Origin: Variovorax paradoxus
Lineage (GTDB): Bacteria; Pseudomonadota; Gammaproteobacteria; Burkholderiales; Burkholderiaceae_C
Assembly: GCF_018614955.1 (NCBI RefSeq)
Contig: NZ_JAGGNV010000018.1
Span: 1-64,000 of the forward strand
DNA: 64,000 nucleotides
Direction of reading: 5' to 3'
Below the pieces are notes generated by a model, which worked only from the letters and a program-made list of their open reading frames with translations, made no database searches and was not told where the DNA came from. Shown here piece after piece: positions 49,467 to 57,587 of this stretch. Positions within the stretch are counted from its first letter, which is position 1. Every line of letters starts with the position of its first letter. The position numbers and the translations under genes are program-made.

Positions 49467-50357
49467 ATGAGCATGCGCATCGGAGAACAGCGCTCAGCCG
49501 GCTTCTGGCCGCTGGCGATCGTCTTCGCACTCTTCGTGCTCTTCCTCTACGGCCCGATGATCACGATCTTCGTGCTGAGCTTCCAGGGGCCCGAAGGCGG
49601 CCTCACCTTTCCGCTGCGCGGCGTCTCGCTGCACTGGTTCCGCAAGCTCGCCGAAGGCCTGGGCACGGTCGACATCGGCGCGGCCTTCCGTCGCTCGCTG
49701 ATGCTGGGCGCAGTGGTCATGCTCTTCACCGTCGCGCTCTCGGTGCTCGCGGGACTGGCGTTCCGCAAGAAGCTCGCCGGCGGCAACGCGCTGTTCTTCG
49801 TCACGGTCGCGAGCCTGATCATGCCCTCGATCATCGTGTCGCTGGGCATCGGCCTGCAGTTCCGGCTGCTCGACAGCGGCATCAAGGGTGCACTCGCGGC
49901 GGCGGGCGCCGACGGCACGCTCGAGAACTACGGCACCGCCCTGGGCCTGCTCACGTCGGCACTGGGCGCGCACCTCACGTGGACGCTGCCTTTCGGCCTC
50001 TTGATCATGTTCGCCGTCTTTAACCGCTTCAACCCGGCCTTCGAGGAAGCCGCGCGCGATCTCGGCGCCACCCCCTGGCAGAGTTTCTGCCACGTGGTGC
50101 TGCCGCTGATCGGGCCGTCCGTGGTCGGCATCGGCATGTTCGGCTTCACCCTCTCCTGGGACGAGATCGCGCGCACCTCGCAAGCCATCGGCGACGTCAA
50201 CACGCTGCCGCTCGAGCTGCAGGGCCTGACCTCGACCGTGACCACGCCGTCGATCTATGCGCTCGGCACGGTCACCACCGTCGTCTCCTTTCTGGTCATG
50301 GCGCTCGCGCTGGGCTCCGCGGCCTGGCTGCGGCGGCGCGCGACACGGCGGCGCTGA
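49467..50357 (+). CDS. ABC transporter permease 2
   Basis: A 296-residue PotC-like permease with six helices. TM1 is FWPLAIVFALFVLFLYGPMITIFVLSF. The EAA coupling loop is AFEEAARDLGATPWQSFCHVVLPLI. It starts one base after the previous stop and its own stop (TGA) shares a base with the ATG of the racemase-like gene, showing tight coupling across the operon. Confidence 0.92.
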   Translation: MSMRIGEQRSAGFWPLAIVFALFVLFLYGPMITIFVLSFQGPEGGLTFPLRGVSLHWFRKLAEGLGTVDIGAAFRRSLMLGAVVMLFTVALSVLAGLAFRKKLAGGNALFFVTVASLIMPSIIVSLGIGLQFRLLDSGIKGALAAAGADGTLENYGTALGLLTSALGAHLTWTLPFGLLIMFAVFNRFNPAFEEAARDLGATPWQSFCHVVLPLIGPSVVGIGMFGFTLSWDEIARTSQAIGDVNTLPLELQGLTSTVTTPSIYALGTVTTVVSFLVMALALGSAAWLRRRATRRR

Positions 50358-51103
50358 TGCCGCGCCTGCTGGTCATCAATCCCAACACCTCGGCGACGGT
50401 GAGCGCGCTGCTGCAACGCCACGTGCAGAACGAAGTGAGCCCGGCCTTGAAGGTGCACACCGTCACCGCCCGCTTCGGCGCGCCTTACATCGCCAGCGAG
50501 GCCAGCTACGCCGTGGCGCAGCACGCGGTGCTCGATGCCTGGGCCGCGGCGCTGGCGCGCGGCGAGCGGCCCGACGCGCTGCTGATCGGCTGCTTCGGCG
50601 ATCCGGGCCTGTTCGCTCTGCGCGAGGTCTGCGGCGTCCCGGTGGGCGGCCTCGCGGAGGCGTCCTTCGCGGCCGCGGCCCGGCACGGGCGCTTCGCGGT
50701 GGTGACGGGCGGCGAACGCTGGCGGCCGATGCTCGAGCGCCTGGCCCTGGCGCTCGGTCACGCGCCCTCGCTCGCCGGCATCCATGCCGTGGCTGCGAGC
50801 GGCGCCGAGCTCGCCGCCGATCCGGCAGGCGCCCACGCGCTGCTGGCCGAAGCCTGCCGCGAGGCGGCGGCCCGTTTCGATGCGCAGGCCGTGATCCTGG
50901 GCGGTGCCGGGCTGGCCGGCATGGCCGCCGCCATCGCGCCCGAGCTTGCAGTGCCGCTGATTGACAGCGTGAGCGCAGGCGCGCGCTGGGCCATCGAAGC
51001 CGGGCGCGCGGCAGCCGGGCCGCGCGCCGCCGGCCTCGAGGTGGCCTGGCAGGGCGTGTCCTGGGAGCTCGAGGCGCTGAACGGGCGGCAGCCCCACCCC
51101 TGA
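50357..51103 (+). CDS. Asp/Glu/hydantoin racemase superfamily protein lacking the second catalytic Cys
   Basis: A 248-residue protein of the hydantoin-racemase-like group. The start MPRLLVINPNTSATVSALL is the family's, and the first catalytic cysteine is in LLIGCFGDPGL (Cys79). The second motif, normally LGCAG, reads ILGGAGLAGM, with Gly183 in place of the cysteine. Two-base racemisation needs both cysteines, so another reaction, such as a one-base isomerisation or decarboxylation, is more likely. Arylmalonate decarboxylase is a known one-cysteine member, but it keeps the other one. It is the last gene of the ABC operon, so its substrate is probably the imported compound. Confidence 0.85.
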   Translation: MPRLLVINPNTSATVSALLQRHVQNEVSPALKVHTVTARFGAPYIASEASYAVAQHAVLDAWAAALARGERPDALLIGCFGDPGLFALREVCGVPVGGLAEASFAAAARHGRFAVVTGGERWRPMLERLALALGHAPSLAGIHAVAASGAELAADPAGAHALLAEACREAAARFDAQAVILGGAGLAGMAAAIAPELAVPLIDSVSAGARWAIEAGRAAAGPRAAGLEVAWQGVSWELEALNGRQPHP

Positions 51104-51165
51104 CGCGGTCTCCGCTCCGTGCCACCATGGGCTACATGAGCCGCTGGGCCGTTCCCAAGGCGAAT

Positions 51166-51194
51166 ACCGCAGCGCGCAGCGCGGAGGTTACCTA
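51166..51194 (+). repeat. Leader repeat before pirin, family B copy 1
   Basis: ACCGCAGCGCGCAGCGCGGA and the following bases up to the pirin ATG match 57559-57590 (before the UdgX gene) at 25 of 32 positions when the ATG is included. In both cases the repeat directly precedes a start codon and supplies the GGAG of the ribosome-binding site. Confidence 0.55.
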
Positions 51195-52100
51195 ATGAGC
51201 ACTTCGAACACTTCACGCACCCCTCACCATGTCGAGCCCGTGACGCTCGCCCAGCCCCGCGGCATCGACCAGATCGTCGCCGGCGTCTCCACCAGCGACG
51301 GCGACGGCGTCAAGCTCATGCGCGTGCTGCAGCAGACGCTGCAGCAGCGGCTCGATCCCTACCTGATGCTGGACGCCTTCGGCAGCGACAACCCCGGCGA
51401 CTACATCGGCGGCTTTCCGAGCCATCCGCACCGTGGCTTCGAAACAGTGACTTACATGATCGCGGGCCGCATGCGACACCGCGACAGCGAAGGCCACGAA
51501 GGCCTGCTGGAAAACGGCGGCGTGCAGTGGATGACGGCCGGCCGCGGCCTGGTGCACAGCGAGCTGCCGGAGCAGGAAGAGGGGCTGATGGAAGGCTTCC
51601 AGCTCTGGCTCAACCTGCCGGCCAAGGACAAGATGCGCAAGCCCTGGTACCGCGACATCCAGAGCGACGAGATTCCCGAGTTCCGCACACCGGCCGGCGT
51701 GCACGTGCGCGTGATCGCGGGCGAAAGCCACGGCATCCAGGGCGCGGTGCAGCGCGAGCACACCGAGCCGCTCTACCTCGATCTCACGCTGCCGCCCGGT
51801 GCCGTGTTCGCCCAGCCGCTGGCGCCTGACCGCAATGCGCTGCTCTACGTGTTTCGCGAATCGCTCTTCATCGGGAGCAGCGAGATCCCGACCAAGCGCA
51901 TGGCGATCCTTGCCAACGATCCCGAAAGCGACGGCGTGCTGCTGCATGCGCCCGCCTCCAACCACAGCCCGGCGCGCGCGCTGCTGATCGCGGGCAAGCC
52001 CCTGCACGAACCGATCGCGCAATACGGCCCCTTCGTCATGAACACGCGCGAGCAGCTGACGCAGGCCGTGCACGACTTCCAGAACGGCAAACTCGGCTGA
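51195..52100 (+). CDS. Pirin family protein
   Basis: A 301-residue bicupin. The N-terminal cupin carries the metal ligands: SHPHRGFETVTYM (His77, His79) and LVHSELPEQEEG (His121, Glu123). The pirin C-terminal cupin follows with QWLNLPAKDKM-type LWLNLPAKDK and YVFRESLFIGSSEIP. Bacterial pirins such as YhhW have quercetinase activity; others affect pyruvate dehydrogenase or act under redox control. No partner is suggested by the neighbours. It starts right after a family B leader repeat. Confidence 0.95.
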   Translation: MSTSNTSRTPHHVEPVTLAQPRGIDQIVAGVSTSDGDGVKLMRVLQQTLQQRLDPYLMLDAFGSDNPGDYIGGFPSHPHRGFETVTYMIAGRMRHRDSEGHEGLLENGGVQWMTAGRGLVHSELPEQEEGLMEGFQLWLNLPAKDKMRKPWYRDIQSDEIPEFRTPAGVHVRVIAGESHGIQGAVQREHTEPLYLDLTLPPGAVFAQPLAPDRNALLYVFRESLFIGSSEIPTKRMAILANDPESDGVLLHAPASNHSPARALLIAGKPLHEPIAQYGPFVMNTREQLTQAVHDFQNGKLG

Positions 52101-52177
52101 ACTGTAGTCGCGCGCCTACGGCATTTCGGCCGTCGCGGCGCGGGACCGGCGCGCGGCGGCTGCCTACATTCGGCCGC

Positions 52178-53248
52178 ATGACCGAAGTCCGCAAGGGCCA
52201 GGCGCCGCCCACGCTCGAACGCGCCGAGTTCCACGAACGCTTCATGCAGTCCTACCGGGACCCGGCTTTCCAGGCCGAGGCCGAAGCGCTCGACCGCATC
52301 GAAGTCATCGCCTGGGAGGCCTATCAGGAAAGCCGCAAGGCGCCGGTGACGCGCAAGGCCGGCCCCGGCTATGCCGATCCCGACTACGAGCTCTCGGTCG
52401 ACTGGCTCGAGGCCAAGGCGCGCATCGAGCGCGCACAGGCCGCATGGAGCAGGCCGGAGACAAGATCGCGCGTGCTGCTCGTCAACGGCTCGCCGCGCAA
52501 CGATGGAACCTGCCCCGGCGAGATCTCGAAGACGCACCGCCTGCTGCAGCTCGCCAGGCCGGTGCTCGAAGGCGAGCAGATCGAATGCGATGTGCTCGAC
52601 CTGAGCCTGCTCACCTCCGAGTACGGGCGCCAGATCCATCCCTGCAAAGGCTGCGTCTCGACCGCCATGCCGCTGTGCCACTGGCCCTGCAGCTGCTACC
52701 CCAATCATTCGCTGCGGCAGACCGGCGACTGGATGAACGAGATCTACGAACGCTGGGTGGCCGCGCACGGCGTGATCCTCTTCACGCCGACGCACTGGTA
52801 CCAGGCGGCGAGCCCGCTCAAGCTCATGGCCGACCGCCTGGTCTGCGCCGACGGCGGCAATCCCGACCCCACCTCCACCCACGGCAAGAAGCCGGACGAG
52901 GCCAAGGCGATCGAACTCAAGGGCTGGGACTACCCCAAGCACCTGGCGGGCCGCACCTACGGCCTCGTGGTGCACGGCGACGTCGCCGGCGTCGAGAACC
53001 TGCGCCGCAATCTCAGCGACTGGCTCGACTGGATGGGCCTGATCGACGCCGGCGCCCAGGCGCGGCTGGACCGCTACATCGGCTACTACACGCCCTACGC
53101 GACCAGCCACGACGCGCTCGACGAGGACACCGGGGTGCAGGAAGAAGTGCGCAACGTCGCGCGTGCCGTCGCCCGCGCGGTGGCCCAGTTGCGTGCGGGC
53201 CGGCTCGAGGTGCCCGATTCCGGCCTGGCGCCGCCGCGGCCGAAATAG
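52178..53248 (+). CDS. Flavodoxin-like NAD(P)H oxidoreductase with Cys cluster
   Basis: A 356-residue protein. The first 90 residues are a helical extension; the flavodoxin-like FMN-binding fold starts at RVLLVNGSPRNDGTCPG, with PTHWYQAASPLKLMADRL as the second flavin loop. Between them lies HPCKGCVSTAMPLCHWPCSCYPN, with five cysteines, a known feature of NAD(P)H oxidoreductase-type multimeric flavoproteins that may bind a metal or a cluster. The last 60 residues are helical. Function is uncertain: a quinone or nitro reductase is possible. Confidence 0.8.
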   Translation: MTEVRKGQAPPTLERAEFHERFMQSYRDPAFQAEAEALDRIEVIAWEAYQESRKAPVTRKAGPGYADPDYELSVDWLEAKARIERAQAAWSRPETRSRVLLVNGSPRNDGTCPGEISKTHRLLQLARPVLEGEQIECDVLDLSLLTSEYGRQIHPCKGCVSTAMPLCHWPCSCYPNHSLRQTGDWMNEIYERWVAAHGVILFTPTHWYQAASPLKLMADRLVCADGGNPDPTSTHGKKPDEAKAIELKGWDYPKHLAGRTYGLVVHGDVAGVENLRRNLSDWLDWMGLIDAGAQARLDRYIGYYTPYATSHDALDEDTGVQEEVRNVARAVARAVAQLRAGRLEVPDSGLAPPRPK

Positions 53249-53388
53249 CGCGCCCAAGGCTGCTACGCGCCGAAATCTTTCTTTACGCCGGCACAACGCA
53301 GAGCGCACGGCCGGGATACAGAGCGCCTCGACACTCCCTCTCACCTGCTGCCCATCGGCGGCGGGCTTCTTCGAAAGGAAGCACTCTC

Positions 53389-53937
53389 ATGATCTCGTCT
53401 CGTCAAAGCCTTCTCCTGGCCGGCCTGCTTGCCTCGGCCACCTTCGCCTCGTCCGGTGCTTTCGCCCAGGCGCCCCTCACGGCGCCAGCGCCGCCGGCTG
53501 CCGAGGCGCAGGTGGGCGCCTCCAAGGCCCCGGCGCAAGCCAAGCGCATGGACCGCACCAAGCGCTTCGAGCGCATGCAAGCCCATCGCGCCGAGCGCCT
53601 GGCCGCGTTGAAGCAGAAGCTGCAGCTCACCCCGGCCCAAGAAGGCGCGTGGAGCAATTTCACGACGGCGCAACAGCCGCCGGCCCGCGCAGCCGGGCAA
53701 GGCCGCCCGGACCGCGCCGAACTGGCCAAGATGACGACGCCGCAGCGCCTGGATCGGATGCAGACGCGCCACGCCGAACGCAGCGCGATGTTCGCCAAGC
53801 GCATCGATGCCACGCGCAGCTTCTATGCGGCGCTCACGCCCGAGCAGCAGAAGACCTTCGATGCGGAAGGCATGCGCTTCGGCCATCGCGGACACGGCCA
53901 TCACCACCATGGCCATGGCGAAGCCGCCAAGAGCTGA
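53389..53937 (+). CDS. Spy/CpxP-like (LTXXQ) periplasmic protein, His-rich end
   Basis: A 182-residue exported protein. Signal peptide MISSRQSLLLAGLLASATFASSGAFAQ. The mature part is helical and shows the LTxxQ motif twice: LQLTPAQEGAWSNF and YAALTPEQQKTFD, as in Spy and CpxP chaperones. The C-terminus has a HRGHGHHHHGHG stretch, which suggests metal binding in addition. An AAAGGAA site precedes the ATG at 53389. A strong Rho-independent terminator follows 23 bases after the stop. Role: periplasmic chaperone or envelope-stress/metal sensor, inferred. Confidence 0.88.
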   Translation: MISSRQSLLLAGLLASATFASSGAFAQAPLTAPAPPAAEAQVGASKAPAQAKRMDRTKRFERMQAHRAERLAALKQKLQLTPAQEGAWSNFTTAQQPPARAAGQGRPDRAELAKMTTPQRLDRMQTRHAERSAMFAKRIDATRSFYAALTPEQQKTFDAEGMRFGHRGHGHHHHGHGEAAKS

Positions 53938-53959
53938 GCCCGTCACCGGCCCATGAAAA

Positions 53960-53984
53960 AGCCCGCATCGCTGCGGGCTTTTTT
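53960..53984 (+). terminator. Rho-independent terminator
   Basis: AGCCCGCA-TCGC-TGCGGGCT forms an 8-bp stem with a 4-base loop, followed by TTTTTT; an A-run precedes the stem, so it can act from both strands. It ends the Spy-like gene and possibly the convergent gene at 54002. Confidence 0.9.
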
Positions 53985-54001
53985 CGTGCTCGGCGCGCAC
54001 C

Positions 54002-54358
54002 TTACTGCGGCGTGCCGGTCTTGTCGGTCGGGTTGGTCGGAACCTCAGGCCGCTCACCCCTCTCCCCAAAGCGCGGCTTGACCTTGCGCGCCTGCTGACT
54101 CACGTCCATGCGCGTTTGCTCGCCGGTCGGCCGCGGCATCGCGTTGGGCTGGCTGTTCACGGTGGTGGTCGCCTCGCCCTTGGGCACCGGGTTGTTGACG
54201 TTGTTGCGGTTGTGGGCGCGCGCCTCGGCCCTCACGGCCTCGCGCGAAGCCGGTTCGCTTCCGTCGGGCCGCTGGGTCGCGGTGCTCTGCGCGACGGCGA
54301 CGCTGGCCAAGCCCATCAGGCCGGCGAGAAGCGTGGTGGCAATGAGACTTTGCTTCAT
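54002..54358 (-). CDS. Small exported hypothetical protein, 118 aa
   Basis: The start at 54358 (AAGGAG upstream) gives signal peptide MKQSLIATTLLAGLMGLASVAVAQ. The mature part is polar and low in hydrophobic residues: RAEARAHNRNNVNNPVPKGEATTTVN, then QARKVKPRFGERGERPEVPTNPTDKTGTP. RAE(A/V)xxHNR-type sequences occur in small DUF4148-like periplasmic proteins of Burkholderiales, but this match is weak. Probably an unstructured periplasmic protein. Function unknown. Confidence 0.65.
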   Translation of the reverse strand: MKQSLIATTLLAGLMGLASVAVAQSTATQRPDGSEPASREAVRAEARAHNRNNVNNPVPKGEATTTVNSQPNAMPRPTGEQTRMDVSQQARKVKPRFGERGERPEVPTNPTDKTGTPQ

Positions 54359-54470
54359 GATGACTCCTTGTCTCTTGAGTTCAACGAATGTGAGCCCCTT
54401 CTTCATCAAGACTCCGGATCCAGCGTAGGAGCACCCAAGGCAGCCCCGTGTGGGGATGCGGCAGGCGTGC

Positions 54471-54519
54471 CTGTAGGAGTTGACCCGCGCCGGGCGCAGG
54501 CCGGCGCAAGTTCCTACAG
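54471..54519. repeat. REP-like hairpin
   Basis: CTGTAGGA (54471-54478) and TCCTACAG (54512-54519) enclose two GC-rich blocks that also largely pair (CGCGCCGG with CCGGCGC). The whole can fold into one long imperfect hairpin between divergent genes. Short GTAGGAG echoes occur at 16739 and 54424, suggesting REP-type sequence. Confidence 0.5.
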
Positions 54520-54552
54520 CCGCCATGCGTACCTCGGCTTACAACTGCACAT

Positions 54553-55338
54553 GTGAAGCCCTCTTCCCCTTCGGCCGGCGTGACGGCATCGCCCACCTCC
54601 CTCAAGGTCATGACCGTGAACACCCACAAAGGCTTCACGGCGCTCAACCGCAAGTTCATCCTGCCGGAGCTGCGCGAGGCGGTGCGCACGGTGGGTGCCG
54701 ACGTGGTATTCCTGCAGGAGGTGCTGGGGACCCATTCGCGCCATTCACGCAAGGTCGACAACTGGCCGGAGGCGCCGCACTACGAATTCCTGGCCGACAC
54801 CATGTGGCCCCAGTTCGCCTATGGCCGCAACGCGGTCTATCCCAAGGGGCATCACGGCAATGCCGTGCTGTCGAAATTTCCGATCATCCACTTCAAGAAC
54901 CACGACGTGTCGATCGTGGGCCCCGAGAAGCGCGGGCTCCTGCATTGCGTGCTGCGCCTGCCCGGCCGGCCGGTCGACGTGCACGTGATCTGCGCCCACC
55001 TCGGTCTGGCCGAAGGCCACCGGCTGCAGCAACTGGAGCTGCTGTGCCATATCGTGCGCGACGAGGTGCCGGCCGATGCGCCGCTGATCGTGGCCGGCGA
55101 CTTCAACGACTGGCGCAACCGCGCGCACGAGATCCTCCAACAGGGCGCGTCGCTGCGAGAGGTGTTCGTGCAGGCCAACGGCAGCGCGGCGAAGACCTTC
55201 CCCGCGCGCTTTCCGCTGCTCCCGCTGGACCGCATCTACGTGCGCAATGCCGCCGTGCACGCACCGGTGGTGCTGCCGCGCAAGCCCTGGTCGCACCTGT
55301 CGGACCACGCGCCGCTGGTAGCAGAGATCGAGCTGTGA
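54553..55338 (+). CDS. Endonuclease/exonuclease/phosphatase family protein, YbhP-like
   Basis: A 261-residue metal-dependent phosphodiesterase-fold protein. [19 protein letters not shown] (Glu), [15 protein letters not shown] and [12 protein letters not shown] give the complete EEP active site. It is the first gene of a three-gene unit with a ClsB-type cardiolipin synthase and a YbhN-type membrane protein, the same order as ybhP-clsB-ybhN in E. coli. A GTG at 54553 is taken as the start, but GTG or ATG codons up to 57 bases later are possible. The likely substrate is a phospholipid or nucleic acid phosphoester; unproven. Confidence 0.85.
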   Translation: MKPSSPSAGVTASPTSLKVMTVNTHKGFTALNRKFILPELREAVRTVGADVVFLQEVLGTHSRHSRKVDNWPEAPHYEFLADTMWPQFAYGRNAVYPKGHHGNAVLSKFPIIHFKNHDVSIVGPEKRGLLHCVLRLPGRPVDVHVICAHLGLAEGHRLQQLELLCHIVRDEVPADAPLIVAGDFNDWRNRAHEILQQGASLREVFVQANGSAAKTFPARFPLLPLDRIYVRNAAVHAPVVLPRKPWSHLSDHAPLVAEIEL

Positions 55339-55340
55339 CC

Positions 55341-56570
55341 ATGGGCAATCGCTGGGTCGGGGGCAATCGCGTCGAGCTGCTCGAGAACGGCGAGCAGTTC
55401 TTCCCACGCGTGTTCGACGCCATCCGCCACGCGCAGCGCGAAGTGATCATCGAGACCTTCATCCTGTTCGAGGACAAGGTCGGCAAGGAGCTTCATGGCG
55501 CCATGCGCGCGGCGGCGCAGCGCGGCGTGAAGGTCGACCTGATGGTCGACGGCTTCGGTTCGCCCGATCTTTCCGAGGAGTTCATCGAGGGCTTGACCTC
55601 GGCGGGCGTCAGGGTGCGCGTCTTCGATCCGGGTCAGCGCTTCCTCGGCCAGCGGCTCAATGTCTTCCGGCGCATGCATCGCAAGATCGCGGTGGTGGAC
55701 GGCACGCGCGCCTTCGTCGGCGGCATCAACTTCTCCGCCGACCATCTGATGGACTTCGGCCCCAAGGCCAAGCAGGACTATGCGGTCGAGCTCGCGGGCC
55801 CGATCGTCACCGAGATCCACCGCTTCGTGCTGCGCGCGATCGCGATCGGGGGCAAGGGGCGCGGCTGGTTCAGGCGCCGCCTGCGCGCGGCACCGACGCA
55901 AGCCAACGCGCCGGCCGGCGATGCCGAGGTGCAGTTCGTCACGCGAGACAACCGCCGCCACACCAACGACATCGAGCGCCACTACCGCGCCGCCATCCGC
56001 AGCGCGCGCCAGCGCATCGTGATCGCCAATGCCTACTTCTTCCCTGGCTATCGGCTGATCAAGGAGATGCGGCGCGCGGCGCGGCGCGGGGTCGACGTGC
56101 GGCTGATCCTTCAAGGCGAGCCGGACATGCCGATCGTCAAGACGGCAGCCAGCATGCTGTATCACCACCTGCTGCACGCCGGCGTGCGCATCTACGAATA
56201 CTGCGAGCGCCCGCTGCACGGCAAGGTCGCGCTGGCGGACGAACAGTGGAGCACGGTCGGCTCCAGCAATCTTGATCCACTGAGCCTGTCGCTGAACCTG
56301 GAGGCGAACGTGGTCGTGCGCGACCGCGCTTTCAACCAGGTGATGTCGGAGCGGCTCGATCGCCTGATGCGCGAGCACTGCCAGCAGATCCAGACCTCGG
56401 AGCTCACCGAATGGAGCGGCTGGCGGCTGGTGCGCAGCTTCTTCCTCTTCCACCTGCTGCGCTGGTATCCATCCTGGGTCGGCTGGCTGCCGCGCCACGC
56501 CCCGCGGCTGCACCCACTCGAAGCGCCCGCGCCGCGCGGCGGCGGCGCGACGCAGACGGACACGGCGTGA
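55341..56570 (+). CDS. clsB: Cardiolipin synthase ClsB
   Basis: A 409-residue phospholipase-D superfamily enzyme that joins two phosphatidylglycerols, or PG and PE-derived lipids, to cardiolipin. Both HKD motifs are intact: HRKIAVVDGTRAFVGG and HGKVALADEQWSTVGSSN. There are no N-terminal TM helices, as in ClsB but unlike ClsA. A C-terminal amphipathic stretch (LVRSFFLFHLLRWYPSWVGWLP) probably associates with the membrane. A GTG at 55335 that overlaps the previous stop is an alternative start. Its stop overlaps the next gene's GTG. Confidence 0.93.
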   Translation: MGNRWVGGNRVELLENGEQFFPRVFDAIRHAQREVIIETFILFEDKVGKELHGAMRAAAQRGVKVDLMVDGFGSPDLSEEFIEGLTSAGVRVRVFDPGQRFLGQRLNVFRRMHRKIAVVDGTRAFVGGINFSADHLMDFGPKAKQDYAVELAGPIVTEIHRFVLRAIAIGGKGRGWFRRRLRAAPTQANAPAGDAEVQFVTRDNRRHTNDIERHYRAAIRSARQRIVIANAYFFPGYRLIKEMRRAARRGVDVRLILQGEPDMPIVKTAASMLYHHLLHAGVRIYEYCERPLHGKVALADEQWSTVGSSNLDPLSLSLNLEANVVVRDRAFNQVMSERLDRLMREHCQQIQTSELTEWSGWRLVRSFFLFHLLRWYPSWVGWLPRHAPRLHPLEAPAPRGGGATQTDTA

Positions 56571-57529
56571 GCCCCTCGCAACGCCACGCCTGGTGGATCT
56601 GGGCGAAGCGGATCGGCACCTGGGTTTTTCTCGGCCTCGTCGCCTGGCTGCTGCTGCGGCAGGCGCGCGCCATCGACTGGAGCGAGGTCTTCGAATCGGT
56701 CGGCCAGATCCCGCTGCCGATGCTGCTCGCCGCGGCCGCCCTCGCCGCCTGCAGCTTCGCGCTCTACAGCGGCTACGACTTGCTGGGGCGCCACATGACA
56801 GGCCACACGCTGGGCACCGGCTCGGTGATGGGCGTCACCTTCATCAGCTATGCCTTCAACCTCAACCTCGGTGCGCTGATCGGCGGCGTGGCCTTCCGCT
56901 ACCGCCTGTATTCGCGACTGGGCCTGGGCGGCCTCACCATCACGCGGGTGCTCGGCTTCAGCATGCTGACCAACTGGCTCGGCTACCTGGTGGTCGCGGG
57001 CGCCGCGTTCTGCTTCTGGCCGATGACGCTGCCGCCCGACTGGAAGATCGGGGACGGCGGCCTGCGCATCCTCGGCGCAAGCCTGCTGTTGCTGGCCGCG
57101 GCCTATCTGGCGCTGTGCGCGATCGCGCGCGAGCACGTCTGGAACATCCGCGGCCATGAGCTGGAGACGCCCGCGCTGGGCATGGCGTTGCTGCAGATGC
57201 TGATGTCCTGCATCAACTGGTCGCTGATCGGCGGCGTGATCTGGTTCCTGCTGCAGCGGCAGCTGCCCTATCCGCATGTGCTCTCCGTGCTGCTGGTCGG
57301 CGCCGTGGCAGGCGTGATCACCCACGTGCCGGCCGGCCTGGGCGTGCTCGAAGCCGTGTTCGTCGCGCTGCTCGCGCACCAGTTGCCGCAAAGCCGGCTG
57401 CTCGCCGCGCTGCTGGCCTATCGCGCCATCTACTACCTGCTGCCGCTCGCCGTCGCCACCGTGGCCTATGCAGTCACCGAGCTGCGCGCCAAGCGCCTGC
57501 GGGCGCAACGCCGAAGAGGGCCGGCATGA
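56567..57529 (+). CDS. YbhN-like (UPF0104/lysylphosphatidylglycerol synthase TM region) membrane protein
   Basis: A 320-residue protein with about eight TM helices. FISYAFNLNLGALIGGVAFRYRLY and AGVITHVPAGLGVLEAVFVALL are hallmarks of the LPG_synthase_TM/UPF0104 group, which includes flippases and lipid transporters. The GTG start at 56567 overlaps the clsB stop (GTGA). In the ybhP-clsB-ybhN arrangement it probably handles the lipid made by ClsB. There is no catalytic MprF domain. Confidence 0.9.
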   Translation: MSPSQRHAWWIWAKRIGTWVFLGLVAWLLLRQARAIDWSEVFESVGQIPLPMLLAAAALAACSFALYSGYDLLGRHMTGHTLGTGSVMGVTFISYAFNLNLGALIGGVAFRYRLYSRLGLGGLTITRVLGFSMLTNWLGYLVVAGAAFCFWPMTLPPDWKIGDGGLRILGASLLLLAAAYLALCAIAREHVWNIRGHELETPALGMALLQMLMSCINWSLIGGVIWFLLQRQLPYPHVLSVLLVGAVAGVITHVPAGLGVLEAVFVALLAHQLPQSRLLAALLAYRAIYYLLPLAVATVAYAVTELRAKRLRAQRRRGPA

Positions 57530-57558
57530 GCCCCGCCCGGCCGCCCGAAGGGGCTCGC

Positions 57559-57587
57559 ACCGCAGTGCGGAGCACGGAGCTTGCACA
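57559..57587 (+). repeat. Leader repeat before udgX, family B copy 2
   Basis: ACCGCAGTGCGGAGCACGGA and the bases to the ATG match the pirin leader (51166-51197) at 25 of 32 positions including the start codon. The preceding bases (CGCCCGAAGGGGCTCGCA) can fold into a short hairpin. Confidence 0.55.
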
